Assembly: GCA_012934845.2 (NCBI GenBank)
Contig: WNNJ02001570.1
Location: 306,077 to 370,076, forward strand
Reading direction: 5' to 3'
Length of the DNA stretch: 64,000 bases
Origin: Pomphorhynchus laevis
Lineage: Eukaryota; Acanthocephala; Palaeacanthocephala; Echinorhynchida; Pomphorhynchidae
How positions within the stretch are numbered: the first letter of the stretch is position 1; each line of letters begins with the position of its first letter. Under the pieces are notes generated by a model. The model had not been told where the DNA came from. It saw nothing but the letters and a program-made list of their open reading frames with translations, and ran no database searches. The translations under genes were made by a program, and so were the position numbers. Below are positions 33,601 through 45,103 of this stretch, piece after piece.

Positions 33601-34717
33601 GACAGTTCAACTCACTCCTTGAACGTATAAGTGGGTATACTAATGTTACCATCCATGAACTATTTTTAGCTGCAATGAAAAATATGGTAGTTTCCAGCGA
33701 TGGGACAAAAAGGACCGGCATGTTAGCCACTACTTTCGGTGTGGGTATCCCTCCTAAAGAAGTCGGTGGGAGATTAGTCAGTGCAGTTTCTATTCGTCCT
33801 GCTATAAAAATGCGACCTAAGATATTTCATCCTGAAATTTATGAGAGTGATGAAAATAAGTTCATGTATTCAGAGATTAGGAATCATGCACAAAGACTCG
33901 GCAACAGAGGTGCAATTATCAGTGCAGTTGCTCAGGTGGTTTTCAATAGCTTTAACCATAAATACACAAGCATTCTTTTGGAGGGTAGGTGGAGAGACTG
34001 CATATTAGCTGCCGAAGAGAATTTAAAGGCTCCAGTTGATATCTATAACAGAATTTATGATGCACTTGATGATACACATAAAAGGTACCTCAATGATTCT
34101 TATTCAGAACAAGGTATTGGCACAAATATAGCAGGAAAATATTATCGCGCTCTGTCATTTGGAGTACAGGACAATGATGATGAAAAGAAATATGCAGTTG
34201 GTGCATATCTATACATGGCTCTGGGGAAGTATCCTAGTATTTTGCTATACCCTTTAACTGCCCAGATAGGGGCATCAGCCATTAGCAGGGTCCATTCTTT
34301 TGCAGCTTCTAGATATCTCAAAAGAGCAAAAGCCGGTACAGCAGAATCTAACGAGTATATGCTGCTGAGAAGTATGTTATACAAGATGAGTGCCACCACC
34401 ATTAAAAACACTGGCAGTTTTTCTGGAATGTGCGACAATGTATGGGAAACCATCAAGAAATATATCTATGCATCCAGGATCGGTGTTCCAAAATTAATAG
34501 ACTTTCCGGAGATGAGCAGAGATATCCAGAATGTTCCTGATGACTTTATAGAAATTATGAAAACTCATCATGATACTTTAATATATCAGGTCATGCATTA
34601 TAGACGCACAAAAATAGGAGAGCTGTAATAAAGTATGAAGATGCAATCCTGAGGGCTAAGAAAGATATAATTGATATTCTCTCAGATACAATGTATGCTT
34701 TGAACCCGCCTGCTTAA
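30672..34717 (+). pseudogene. Endogenous negative-strand RNA virus polymerase (qinvirus-like)
   Basis: This is a viral L-protein (RNA-dependent RNA polymerase) fossil. Frames: 30672-31360, about 31362-34628, and 34631-34717. A motif F-like basic stretch lies near 31300-31350, motif A DVSGWSPNANRR near 31536, motif B GMFQGFTGT near 31701 and motif C IDD near 31836. IDD in place of GDN, GDD or SDD is a reported hallmark of Qinviridae. About 1,340 codons remain, so the N-terminus is missing. Breaks: a shift near 31355, TGA 31641-31643, TGA 33540-33542, and a shift with TAA near 34626. Downstream lies an acidic ORF in the frame of the last segment. It is not functional as it stands. Family placement is by motif only. 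Confidence 0.82.
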
Positions 34718-34732
34718 GAGCATAAGATATAT

Positions 34733-35014
34733 ATGACTCAAGCAGTTCCAAGTGAGAACGATGAATTTAACATAGATATAGAAGATGATAAAAACACTCC
34801 TAGTACTCAAAATCAGGCTCTGTTCTATACAGAAGTAGAAGTAGAGGCACTTGAGATGTATAAGATGGGGAACCATAAGGAAGCATATGATATCTTGTGT
34901 AGAAAACCCGATGAAGACTTCGACAATGATTACAGTGACAGGGCAAGAAACCATGATGACGATTCCACCCTAGCTAGCATACGTATAACCGGATGCTATG
35001 GCGAAATCATATAG
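34733..35014 (+). CDS. Acidic 93-aa ORF downstream of the viral polymerase fossil
   Basis: An intact ATG-to-stop ORF begins 15 bases after the polymerase stop (TAA 34715-34717) and in the same frame. The product is rich in Asp and Glu (IDIEDDK, DEDFDNDYSD) with a short helical middle (VEVEALEMYKMGNHKEAYDIL). No family recognised. It could be a second viral ORF or a C-terminal extension of L cut off by one stop. Only the context supports viral origin. Confidence 0.5.
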   Translation: MTQAVPSENDEFNIDIEDDKNTPSTQNQALFYTEVEVEALEMYKMGNHKEAYDILCRKPDEDFDNDYSDRARNHDDDSTLASIRITGCYGEII

Positions 35015-35225
35015 GCCTGCATTGTTGTATATATAAGATGGTATACCGATTCAGATACCGATTGAAAAGTCCTTGATAGATGCTGAGGCTTAAAAAGTTT
35101 GAGATCTAAAGTAAATACAATTTATTCATTAAAGTCTTGGTTATTAAAACTCTTACAAAAACAACACAGTATCAAAATACAACGCAGTCACAGACCGCGC
35201 AAGTTTGGAAACATTCGCGTCAGCT
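35015..35225 (+). other. Fossil 3' end, shared flank motif and leader of element J
   Basis: After the acidic ORF, about 75 bases end in CTTAAAAA, then GTTTGAGATCTAAAG at about 35098 as found after REL fragment c. A TTATTCATTAAAG stretch leads into element J. The frame of J is open upstream of its first ATG. Confidence 0.5.
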
Positions 35226-38200
35226 ATGGAATTATCGCACGACTGCAGCACACTCAAGGCGAATGGCTGTAGCCATTTGCAAGAAAATGCGAACGTAGCG
35301 GATACGAGCAGATGCCCAATATGCATGAAGATAAATCGGCGTAAGGTCCTGATAGAATGTGATACATGTTCTACGTGGCACCACTTATCTTGTGTTGGCC
35401 TGACCAAGAAGCAAGCTGCAATAATTCCCAAGTGGATTTGCCGCGCATGTTTGGCTCAAAATGAACAGTGCGTTGAGCCTGAGCATACAATTGGAGCTTC
35501 AACACCGGATACTCTTGCTACCGATTGTCTACATCAGGGATGGAGAAGACAATCAGGCACTGTAGTTCGTTTGCCTACACGAATACGCGGAATGGCAGCA
35601 CAAATAATGTCAGATTTAATAAAGGACGCACTTTCTTTGAATACAGAGGAGTCATGGGTACGTCTACTATTGTTCCCAAAGATATGTTTTGCAACTCATA
35701 TCGAGAGGTCCTCATCACAGCGTGCACAGCGCAATAATGCAAGTCACATGAAAGAAAGCTTGTGCCGGTACACCTCCACACCTTTGGAGCAACTTATTGC
35801 CAGTCTCGCCAAACCTTACGAAGCTTCGCGCGCCGCAGATGTCCCTACTAACTCAGCTGTGGCTCTTGCTCGACGTGGCAACTATAGAAAAGCGATGAAA
35901 AGACTGTTATAATGGATTGGCCCCGGTCAATGAGACAGTTCGTGAAAAACTGCTTAATCTACACCCACAAAACGGGATTTATCGTTTACAATCGGATACT
36001 TGCCTTGATGCATGCTTTCAAGTCAATTCTTTGATTGTGGATTGCAGTCTCGTGAGGGCAGCCATTTTCTCATTTCCCTCGACGTCAGCGTCCAGCTGCC
36101 TAGGACTTCGCCCAGAGCATTTACAAGATTTACTAACATCAGATTTGTCTGGATCGTTTTTGCAGCGAATTACGTCCCTTGTGAACACCCTTTTGGGTGG
36201 GGGAGGACATGAATCTGTGGCCAGATACTTATGTGGTGCGAATCTGATTGCACTTGTGAAAGAACCCGATGGAGTGCGTCCTATCGCGGCCGGGGAAACG
36301 CTTAGACGACTCTGCTCAAAATGTGCATGTCGTAAACTCAGCAGTCTTTTTGTCAGTGTTGCAACCAACTCAGCTCGGTGTAGCAACTAAAAACGGGGTT
36401 GATAGCATAATACACATTGTGAGAGATGAACACACTCGACGACGCGATAAGGATGACTGGGTGTGGGCTAAGGTCGATCTCAGGAATGCTTTCAATTCTA
36501 TCAGCCGACATGCCATATTCAGTGTAATTCAACGATCTGTCCCGCAATTAATGTCGTGGTTGAGATACTGCTACTCCGAGCCATCATTGCTTCGATTCGG
36601 AAATTTGGAGCCCCTTCGATCATGCCAAGGCGTACAACAAGGAGATCCCTTAGGACCGTCTCTATTTTCATTGGCAATTCATGATTGCATCACTTCGGTT
36701 GGTTGCTTACATGGAATACATTTAAACCGCTGGTATTTGGATGACGGCATAATCGGAGGGCATCCCACAGCAGTAGATGATGCGCTGGCTTACCTAGAAA
36801 GAGAGTTTGCACTACTCCGTTTGGACCTTAACTGGCAAAAAACCGAGATTATAGGCTCTGCCGTAGCCTTGCAAACTTTCTCAGAGGCATGTGCATCTCA
36901 ACCAATACTTAATGAAAGTAAAAATTTTTGCTTGCTCGGCACACCTATAGGGTGCCAAGATTTCGTTAATGATCAGCTGATGAGAGTAAATTTGCCAAAA
37001 TTAAGAAGTCAAATTGATTTGATAACCACCATTCCTGATACACAGGTCGCTTACTTACTACTGCGACATTGCGCCAGTGCCCCGAAAATAAACCACCTGA
37101 TGAGAACGATTGATCCTGACTATGGCAACACGTTTTACAAAAGTTTTGATGATTCGACCATTTCCGCTTTTAGCGAGATGACGTCTGTCCAGCTAAACCC
37201 TCAGATGCGAACCCAAATTACGCTTCCTTTAAGGTTGGGTGGCTTCGGGATCCGCGAAACTGTGAAGCATGCACCTTGTGCGTACATTGCCAGTGTACAA
37301 AGGGTATGTGCCGAATGGGGACTTTCTGTCAATACTTTCCCAGGACTATCTGACTTTATCGAGAGATTATCTTCACTACATGAATCACCGCCAATACGGC
37401 AATCTGACAGTCAACACAAGCTATCAATGCTCCTCGATAATAAAGTTCACGAGCAAATGCTTACGGACGTTCACCACTTCAACAGAGCTCGATTGCTGGC
37501 CGCGATAATAAAATTCACGAGCAAATGCTTACGGACGTTCACCACTTCAACAGAGCTCGATTGCTGGCTGTGTCACGCCCTCACGCCAGTTCCTGGTTAC
37601 AAGTAATCCCAAATAAAGCGCTCGGAATGGACATTCCCCCTTCGCAGTTTTGCGCCTTAACTCGATTTTGGCTTGGTGCGCCTCTATTTTCACCTGGAGA
37701 TCGGTGTGGGCGATGCTTTCTCCCCGCTGATTCAGTCGGCCTACATGCGCTGACCTGCCAATATGGGGGTTACCCGGGACTGCGACACAACGGAATTCGC
37801 GATGTGGTCTTTCATGCCGCTCAATCTGCAGGAATGCATGTCGCTTTGGAGGTAAGGAACCTTATACCAGACCTTCGTGAACGACCTGCAGACGTTTTGA
37901 TTCATGGGGACCCTCCTCGTGCAGTTGATTTCGCTGTAACACATCCACAACAATCAGCGTACATAGCAAACGCATCGATAACGCCAGGCTATGCAGCGAC
38001 AATGTATGCAGTCAATGTCAAGGAGAGGAAGTATAGAGCACGTATGGAGTCCGCTGGTTATCAATTTATACCGGCAGTAGTAGAGACGTATGGGGGCTGG
38101 AACGACCAAGGCGAACGTCTCATGCGATCGATAGCAAGACAGATATCCGCCACAACTGGGATCGAATATCATAAAACGGTAGATCACCTATTCCAAAGAG

Positions 38201-38517
38201 CATCGTTGGCCCTCATGCGCGGAAATGCTCGGGCAATCCTAGCGTCGTTGAATGGACGCAACCACCCACTATCTGATGCCCCACAGACGATAATGGAAAC
38301 ACCGAAGCGTCGTATGTTCAATACTGAACCATACAATGATATCGCTGGTATATTAACTCGACTATCATCAGTCGAAAGCGAATCATGTGGGGTTCCGTTG
38401 CAAGCATTGGACGCGCCAACCGAATCAGCTGCAAATACGGCAAAGGAGACAAGCCAGGTAGACGCCGGCGGGGAGGATGTGGCGAGCTTGGACACAAGCC
38501 GCTCGTGGCGGAACTGA
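35226..38517 (+). pseudogene. Retrotransposon J: PHD finger-RT-REL, nearly full length
   Basis: One polyprotein of about 1,090 codons. The N-terminus has a PHD-type zinc finger (CPICMK ... CDTCSTWHHLSC ... WICRAC, about residues 29-75). RT follows: LGLRPEHLQDLL, GANLIALVKEPDGVRPIA, KVDLRNAFNS (A), GVQQGDPLGPSLFS (B) and WYLDDGIIGG (C, YLDD not YADD). Then thumb (RLGGFGIRE), HASSWLQVIP, a knuckle CGRC...LHALTC, LRHNGIRD, and REL with RPADVL, VDFAVT and KERKY. Frameshifts lie near 35910 and 36355 and at the 68-bp duplication near 37500. PHD fingers usually read histone tails; a targeting role is inference. Confidence 0.88.
37435..37570 (+). repeat. 68-bp tandem duplication in element J
   Basis: CGATAATAAAGTTCACGAGC at 37435 recurs with one change at 37503, and the copies run on nearly identically to GCTCGATTGCTGG. 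As 68 is not a multiple of three, it shifts the frame between thumb and knuckle. Confidence 0.92.
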
Positions 38518-38604
38518 AGAGTTTGTGAAGAGCTCAAACTACATAAATCGTTTTCCTAAAAAAAGATTTATTTGTTGTAAACAGATTCATATTATTTAAA
38601 GCTT
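38518..38604 (+). other. 3' UTR of element J
   Basis: Short tail with the near-palindrome GAGTTTGTGAAGAGCTCAAAC and A/T-rich end. Confidence 0.4.
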
Positions 38605-39111
38605 AAAAATAAGGCAGATATTTTATTGTGGCCTTATGAGCCAGAAATCCGTGAGCGAATGTGATGAATTCTTCGGCATAGCAGGAGGCCGTAAAGGAGA
38701 TTTGATAGCTGTTATCTTGAATTTTAGATAAGTTTAAAATAACTCGATTCTTAAAAACATTAACGAACTCCCGCAGAAACTCTGCGTTCTGTTTAGCAAT
38801 CGGAACAATTGATATTAGGGACACCAAATTGGATTTCTTTTTGAAAGGGGGGAAATTAGCAAGCGCTTCTCCCAGTTAGCATGCTCTATTGAAACTTCAC
38901 TAACCTGCAATGAGTTTTCTTTGGAAGTAGTACTTACTCCGTAGTCAGCAGGATGGATGTACGTGCTTACATCGTCGAAGGGAGAAAAATTGTTCGATGA
39001 TTTCATCTTCTTCGCTGCAGTTGTAGCAGTATTATTTGCGTTTTTTTTGAAAGCTTTGATAGCTCCGACACACCTGTACTGTTGCACATGAACGATTGGA
39101 TTTTCTAACAT
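38605..39111 (-). pseudogene. ORF1 (Gag-like) fragment of a family A-type LINE
   Basis: The downstream part matches the ORF1 at 61.45 kb in spacing and residues: LISIVPIAKQNAEFLREFV against LIITSLTPTKTEDLFKKFL, and SFTASCYAEEF against SFISSGMLEEY. The upstream part is Ser/Asn/Lys-rich. A frameshift lies near 38820. No knuckles remain. Confidence 0.6.
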
Positions 39112-39174
39112 AACTGCATTTCTACAATATGCGCTTAATCGCTCTGCATTTTTTGATCAGCAATATATAAATAA

Positions 39175-39670
39175 AAGTATTGACAAAGTGCAAAAATTTG
39201 ACAAAGTGCAAAAACTAAAATCTGGAAATTGGTCAAGGCAAATATACAACTATACTCTTTTAAAGAACAACATAATTATATTTAATCCTAAATGTAAGTT
39301 GACTGTTTTTTTATAGCATTAGCTTTTAAATATATATAAGTGCTACATATTTTGATATTGTTTACAATTTAGCAAACAATCGTTTGTCATGCTTAATAAA
39401 AGAGCGAATAATTTTAAAGGATTTTATAGCAGAAGTGGTACACCTGGATCACAACGTGTTAGATGGCATAAGGACTGGACTTAAAATATGGCTACACCAA
39501 CACATACCTTTTGGTCGCATATCTATTTTCCATTTGGAATTGCAATCAGTAAGTATATAAATAAAAATGAATTAGTCACAATATTTATATTTTAGAATCG
39601 AGTTAATGTTTATTATGACGACAATAACTTTATTATTTCTGGCGGCATTCATTGTATTCACATGGTAATT
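39175..39670 (+). pseudogene. S-unit copy b with broken mini-gene
   Basis: A truncated S unit. The mini-gene ATG is at 39389, TATA near 39331, intron 39549-39595 intact (47 nt). Exon 1 has rearranged bases near 39475 and exon 2 stops at ACATGGTAA near 39664, so it is dead. Confidence 0.65.
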
Positions 39671-40838
39671 GTGAATACATATGTGGCGCCATAGTGGAGC
39701 GATTTACAACAGTGTGAAAGTAACAGCTCAAAAGCTCACAATGGTGTCAAGTTTCGTGAGCAATTCAGCTGCGGATTGTGCCGCATGTTGTTTAAATTTG
39801 TTACTATAAAACATTGATCGGTTTGTAATGTACACAGCAAAAAAAACAATTACAGCGCAGTAACAGCTTAAACACACACGGATTTGGCAATTAGCAGTCA
39901 ACAAAGTTAAAAAAGTTAAGAGAACTTTGAAACAAGAGGTAGATTTGAAGACAAAAATCACGAGAATGTCCCAGATAGAGGGACTAGAGGCATACAATCG
40001 TGAAAGTAATCAAATGAACCAGATGCCTAAATCTTATTGTTGCAAGATTTTCCAGCAGCAAGGTATTGGAACACAAGCAATTCAGCAGCAGTGTCTCGGA
40101 ACCCAAGCAACTGGGCTGATACCAAGTAAGTGTAATAATCTAATTAATCAACAAATTAAATTATTATACCTAATTGAGAAAGAAAAATATATTATAAAAT
40201 GAAAATTTGAGAACAGCGAAGAACATGATGTATGGAGGTTACCACATTCAATGGCAAAGAAAGCTTACAAAGAAGCAAATAGTATTTAGATATATAAGAG
40301 ATCGCATTTTCCATACGATTTTATCATTCACATGTTTAGAGTGGAAAGAGAAATATATAGGAATGTTGAGGGAATATAAAATTGAAGTGCAAGATATGTC
40401 ACCAAAGATTAAAGGGTCTATTGAAAATGATCCCTGATTACGTAGGAAAAGAAGAGATAGGTGAATTCTGTGAAGGAGCTAAATGTCATATGGTAAGGAT
40501 GTGCAAGGGCATAGGGAATGGTTATATTCACCTATGCAAGGGCATAGGTGAATTCTGTGAAGGAGCTAAATGTCATATGGTAAGGATGTGCAAGGGCATA
40601 GGTAATGGTTCGTCAGCAAGCACAGACAATTGCGCGAATGCAGCAAAACAATGAAGATCTGATGAGACAGTTGCAAGGTGAAATTGCTAATAAGAAGGGA
40701 GATGAAGAAATGGAGATCGAAGATGAGTCATCAATTGAAATAGAATACAAATCGGGGCAAAATAAGAATAAGAGTGAAATAAAGTCGATCAATTGGAGTA
40801 AAGAATATGGGAGGCATGTAGACAAACGAGTAACATAA
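39671..40838 (+). pseudogene. LINE K ORF1 remnant
   Basis: Broken frames: 39927-40202 (QQQGIGTQAIQQQCLGTQA), 40207-40437 (Lys/Trp-rich), 40382-40654 with CEGAKCHMVRMCKG Cys/His motifs, and 40605-40838 (QTIARMQQNNEDLMRQLQ, coiled-coil-like, then acidic). It precedes an APE-like ORF2, which suggests a LINE ORF1. The function call is weak. Confidence 0.45.
40461..40608 (+). repeat. 87-bp offset in-frame duplication in LINE K ORF1
   Basis: GTGAATTCTGTGAAGGAGC at 40461 recurs at 40548. The copied segment encodes GEFCEGAKCHMVRMCKGIG twice; 87 bases keeps the frame. Confidence 0.88.
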
Positions 40839-40933
40839 CGGAATATGTCCAAAAAAGGAAACCAGAGTAATTGGAATACGGACAAGGATACTAACTTAAT
40901 AATCAAGAACACTGCAAAGGGTTTTATTATAAA

Positions 40934-41830
40934 ATGAGAAGTACTGAAGAAAATAAAATGACGATTGCAAGTTGGAACATGATTTCTAGCAAAAATATTT
41001 GTCCATTGAATAACATTGAGAAAGACGACATTATAGGCCTACAAAAAGTAAGAGGTAATATTGAGAATGACGTTGCAGACGCAATTTTTCTATATTCACA
41101 TAGTTTATTTTGTAATAAGATTTCAACAGAAAGGGGATAAGCCCTAATAACTAGGAAAAATCTATTCCCGAAGAAAGAATACCTTAAACGAACCTTGGGC
41201 GAGTGTGATTGTATGCTCGATTTTATTTAAATCTAGAAGGATGATAGGAAATATATACATTCAAAACAAATTCTGGAGTGATAAACAATCGAGGAAAGAA
41301 CTTACTCGGGGTTTAACACACATTAGCCTTCAAGACATTGATATACTATTCGGAGATACAAATGATAGGGAGGGTTTAAGAATGGGAAAATTATGAAGGA
41401 GCGAATTTATTCCGGTTTGTCCAAAGATCCCCACTTTCTTTAATAAGGCCACGAAAAAATAATCGATTATTGACATGGCTTGGTATAGCAGGAAAAATAC
41501 AGATCTGTCGATTATATGAGAAAAGAATGTTGACTTGAATATACACGACTGTGGACATCATTATATCAAATAAACAATTTCTGAAAATATAATAGATAAA
41601 GAAAAGTTTGCTCCATCATTAAAGGACATAGTCGAATTTAATTTGGACATCAGGAAATACCTCGACTCGGACGTAAATAAGTCACAGATAAGTATAGGAG
41701 ATATATTGGAATTTATCTGGAAACGAAACAGGTCACTATATAAAAAATACCCCTAATAAGTAAGAATACAAATACGATTCGAAACTTAAAAAGTGTATGG
41801 TGGAGGGCGAGTTTTAATTAAGGGAACTTG
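40934..41830 (+). pseudogene. LINE K ORF2 remnant (APE)
   Basis: The frame opens MTIASWNMISS, matching an APE start, with IIGLQKVRGN (usual QE position changed) and, after stops, IDILFGDTNDREG where GDFN-type residues are expected. Only broken endonuclease remains, then Lys-rich sequence to the array junction near 41955. The RT is gone. Confidence 0.55.
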
Positions 41831-42167
41831 CAAAAGAAATACAGAAAGAAATCGAAAACTATAAACTTATGGAAAAGAGAAATAGATCAAAAGCATGTAT
41901 GCAATATACCAAACCATATAGGAATTGTATTATTAATAAGTATACACCCACATAGAGAGCATTCGACTAGTTTGAATCCTATGTTTATCAAAACTTACAA
42001 GGCAGCGAAATTCAGTAAATTCTGGTTTCGTCTATTCATTTAACAAGTCCACGGATTATCTAATAAATCAATAAACGACAATTAATCAAGCAACGAATGA
42101 ACGACAATCAAGCAAGCTTTTTCTTATCACAAGAACTAAACACACAAAGGGAATATCAAAACTACAA

Positions 42168-43049
42168 ATGGCTGATACAGCCATCTGTGATGTTTGTCAT
42201 GAGACATTTCGACTGAATAATTCAGGTCGTCTTCGTGTCCCCGGTCCTATTACAAGGCAATGCCCTGGCTTTAGCAAACTGCCGTATTCCGATCGCCTAC
42301 AATCGGTCAATACTGAAGTCAATTGGTGTATTCATATCTTGCGAAAGACACAACTCTACCGGAACCGATCAGCAACTCGTCTAGAATAACGATTATAGTT
42401 TTTGCATCAGAGTAAAGTATTTGTCCGAATGGAGCGTCGAACGATAAGCACCGCATGGTGTAGATGGTCCAATCAATACTGTCGAGTGCATTCCATACAG
42501 TTTGCGTCGTCGAGGAGCAAATGTTTTCTCTAGTCTAATTCATCGGGATACTACCTCACAGTCTATCCATGACTGGGTTCGCCTTTAGAGCTTCCTAAAA
42601 TCGTGTTTACAGGCAGAGACAACACGTGAACAATCGGAAATCGCGTTGTTTCACACATATCTTTTTGCATGGACTTGTTCAGGAAAGGTAACGAGAATAA
42701 ATGTATTTCGAAATTTTCAAATAAACGCCGGTTTGTGTATTGTCCGAATAATTCTGTCACCAAACTTAACACCACCAAAGCGATCGATTGGGCTAAAGCG
42801 AGAATTATGGAGGTCATGCTTCGATTGACCCTTAGCTGGCTATGTAATTCTTCACTTTCTAAACAGGAAAAGCTAATTCAGCTACATCCGCTGTCCAGCG
42901 AAGTTCTAGATTCCCCGCCATTGCCTTTGTATTCTCGCATGTCAGCTGATGCGGAAACCGTTCGGGTCAGGATTTCCTCGTGCACTTCTTCAACTTCTCC
43001 AGGTTGCTTCGGATTTCGAGCAGAACATTTGAATGATATGTTTCAGTAG
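42168..43049 (+). pseudogene. Z1: zinc-finger N-terminus of an RT element
   Basis: ATG then ADTAICDVCHETFRLNN, a basic segment, and after several stops and shifts FRKGNENKCISKF, KLIQLHPLSSEVL, SADAETVRV and GCFGFRAEHLNDMFQ, then a stop. The last motif equals the RT entry of element J (LGLRPEHLQDLL), so Z is the 5' third of a related retrotransposon. The RT core is absent. Here ITRQCPGF is in frame. Confidence 0.75.
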
Positions 43050-43074
43050 ACCATGGTTCTCTTCTCAAACGGCA

Positions 43075-43108
43075 TACGACACTGATCAAACACTTGATCG
43101 GTGTCGTA
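43075..43108. repeat. Z-S junction hairpin 1
   Basis: 15-bp arms (TACGACACTGATCAA, one mismatch) around ACAC. The outer arm seen in other copies is degraded here. Confidence 0.8.
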
Positions 43109-43528
43109 GGGCGGTAGAGAAGTAAATATTGACAGTTAAATTGCACTTGTAAAAAGAGAAAAAGATCAACAGTGTGCAAAGTTATTCAGTACATTCAACA
43201 AAGACAAAGTGGCATACAATAACTAATTGAAATTAGCAAACAATTACTTTACTTCTTACTAGCAAACTTTTGCCAATTGAACAAAATATACAATCGCAAA
43301 TGACGGAAAATTTTGCACAAAGACAAAAATTAAAAAGTTTGACAAATTGCAAAAACTAAAATCTGGAAATTGGTCGACGCAAATATACTACTAAACTCTT
43401 TTTAAGAACAACATAATTATATTCAATACTTAATGTAAGTTGTCTGTTTTTTATAGCATTAGCTTTTAAATATATTTAAGTGCTACATATTTTGATATTG
43501 TTTACAATTTAGGAAACAATCGTTTGTC

Positions 43529-43845
43529 ATGTTTAATAAAAGAGCGAATAATTTTAAAGGATTTTATAGCAGAAGTGGTACACCTGGATCACACCGTGTT
43601 TGATGGCATAAGCACAGACTTTTTATATGGCTACAACGACACATACCTTTTGGTTGCATTAATGTATTTTCCATTTGGAATTTCAATCAGTAAGTATATA
43701 AATAAAAATGAATTAGTCACAATATTTTTATTTTAGAATCGAGTTAATGTTTATTATGACGACAATAACTTTATTATTTCTGGCGGCATTCATTGTATTC
43801 ACATGGTATATGTACAAGCGTGGATTGAGCAAGACAAACAAATGA
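43529..43845 (+). pseudogene. S mini-gene copy c
   Basis: 47-nt intron at 43690-43736. The spliced first-ATG frame has a TGA (GTT TGA TGG, about 43601). The membrane span in exon 2 is intact, with one Trp to Leu change near its end. The overlapping 70-codon frame is open. Confidence 0.5.
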
Positions 43846-44219
43846 TTCAATTCAGCTCTATGTTTATTCAACAAAATTTGGTTTTTGACTGTAATTTTGT
43901 TTTCTTTTTGATTTTAAATTTTTGTTTCGACTGCAAATTTTTAAATCGGGTTTAAATCTTTTGGTTATTACAACTTACAATCAATAATTAAACATTCAAA
44001 CATTCAGCTAAGCATTCGACTAGTTTAAATCCTTTGTTTATTAAAACTTACAAGGCAGCGGAATTCAGTAAATTCTGGTTTCGTCTATTTATTTAACAAG
44101 CCACGGATTATCTAATAAATCAATAAACGACAATTAATCAAGCAACGAATGAACGACAATCAAGCAAGCTTTTTCTTATCACAAGAACTAACCACACAAA
44201 GGGAATTTAAAAACTACAA

Positions 44220-45103
44220 ATGGCTGATACAGCCATCTGTGATGCTTGTCATGAGACATTTCGATTGAATAATTCAGATCGTCTTCGTGTCCCCGGTCCT
44301 ATTACAAGGTGATGCCCTGGCTTTAGTAAGCTGCCGTATTCCGATCGCCTACAATCGGTCAATACTGAAGTCAATTGGTGTATTCATATCTTGCAAAAGA
44401 CACAACTCTCCGGAACAGATCAGCAACTCGTCTGGAATCGCGATTGGAGTTTTTTTAATAGAGTAAAGTATTTGTCAGAATAGAGCGTCAAACGATCAGC
44501 TGCGCATGGTGTAAATGGTCCAATCAATACTGTCAAGTGCATACAATGGAGTTTGCGTCGTCGAGGAGCAAATATTTTCTCTAGTCTATTTCATCGAGAT
44601 ACTTCCTCACAGTCTATCCATGACTGGGTTCGCCTTTAGAGCTTCCTAAAATCGTGTTTACAGGCTGAAACAACACGTGAACAATGTGGTAATCGCGTTG
44701 TTTCACACATATCTTTTTGCATGGACTTGTTCAGGAAAGGTAACGAGAATAAATGTATTTCGAAATTTTCAAATAAACGCCGGTTTGTGTATTGTCCGAA
44801 TAATTCTGTCAACAAACTTAACACACCAAAGCGATCGATTGAGCTAAAGCGAGAATTATTGAGGTCATGCTTTGCTTGACCCTTAGCTGCCTATGTAATA
44901 CTTCACTTTCTAAACAGGAAAAGCTAATTCAGCTACATCCGCTGTCCAGCGAAGTCCCAGATTCCGCGCCATTGCCTTTGTCTTCTCGCATGTCAGCTGA
45001 TGCGGAAACCGTTCGGGTCGGGATTTCGTCGTTCTCGTCTTCTACTTCTGTAGGTTGTTTCGGATTGCGAGCAGAACATTTGCAGGATATGTATCAGTAG
45101 ACC
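44220..45103 (+). pseudogene. Z2
   Basis: As Z1, but with ITR-TGA-CPGF (AGGTGATGCC near 44309), a stop shared with Z3, Z4 and Z5. It ends at GLRAEHLQDMYQ and passes straight to the S end sequence (AAATCTTCTGGTTATTAC), so an S unit was deleted here. Confidence 0.75.

Noticed and set aside
35094..35112. AAGTTTGAG resembles the 3' end of nematode spliced leader 1
   Set aside because: The rest of the leader (GGTTTAATTACCC) and the SL RNA body are absent.
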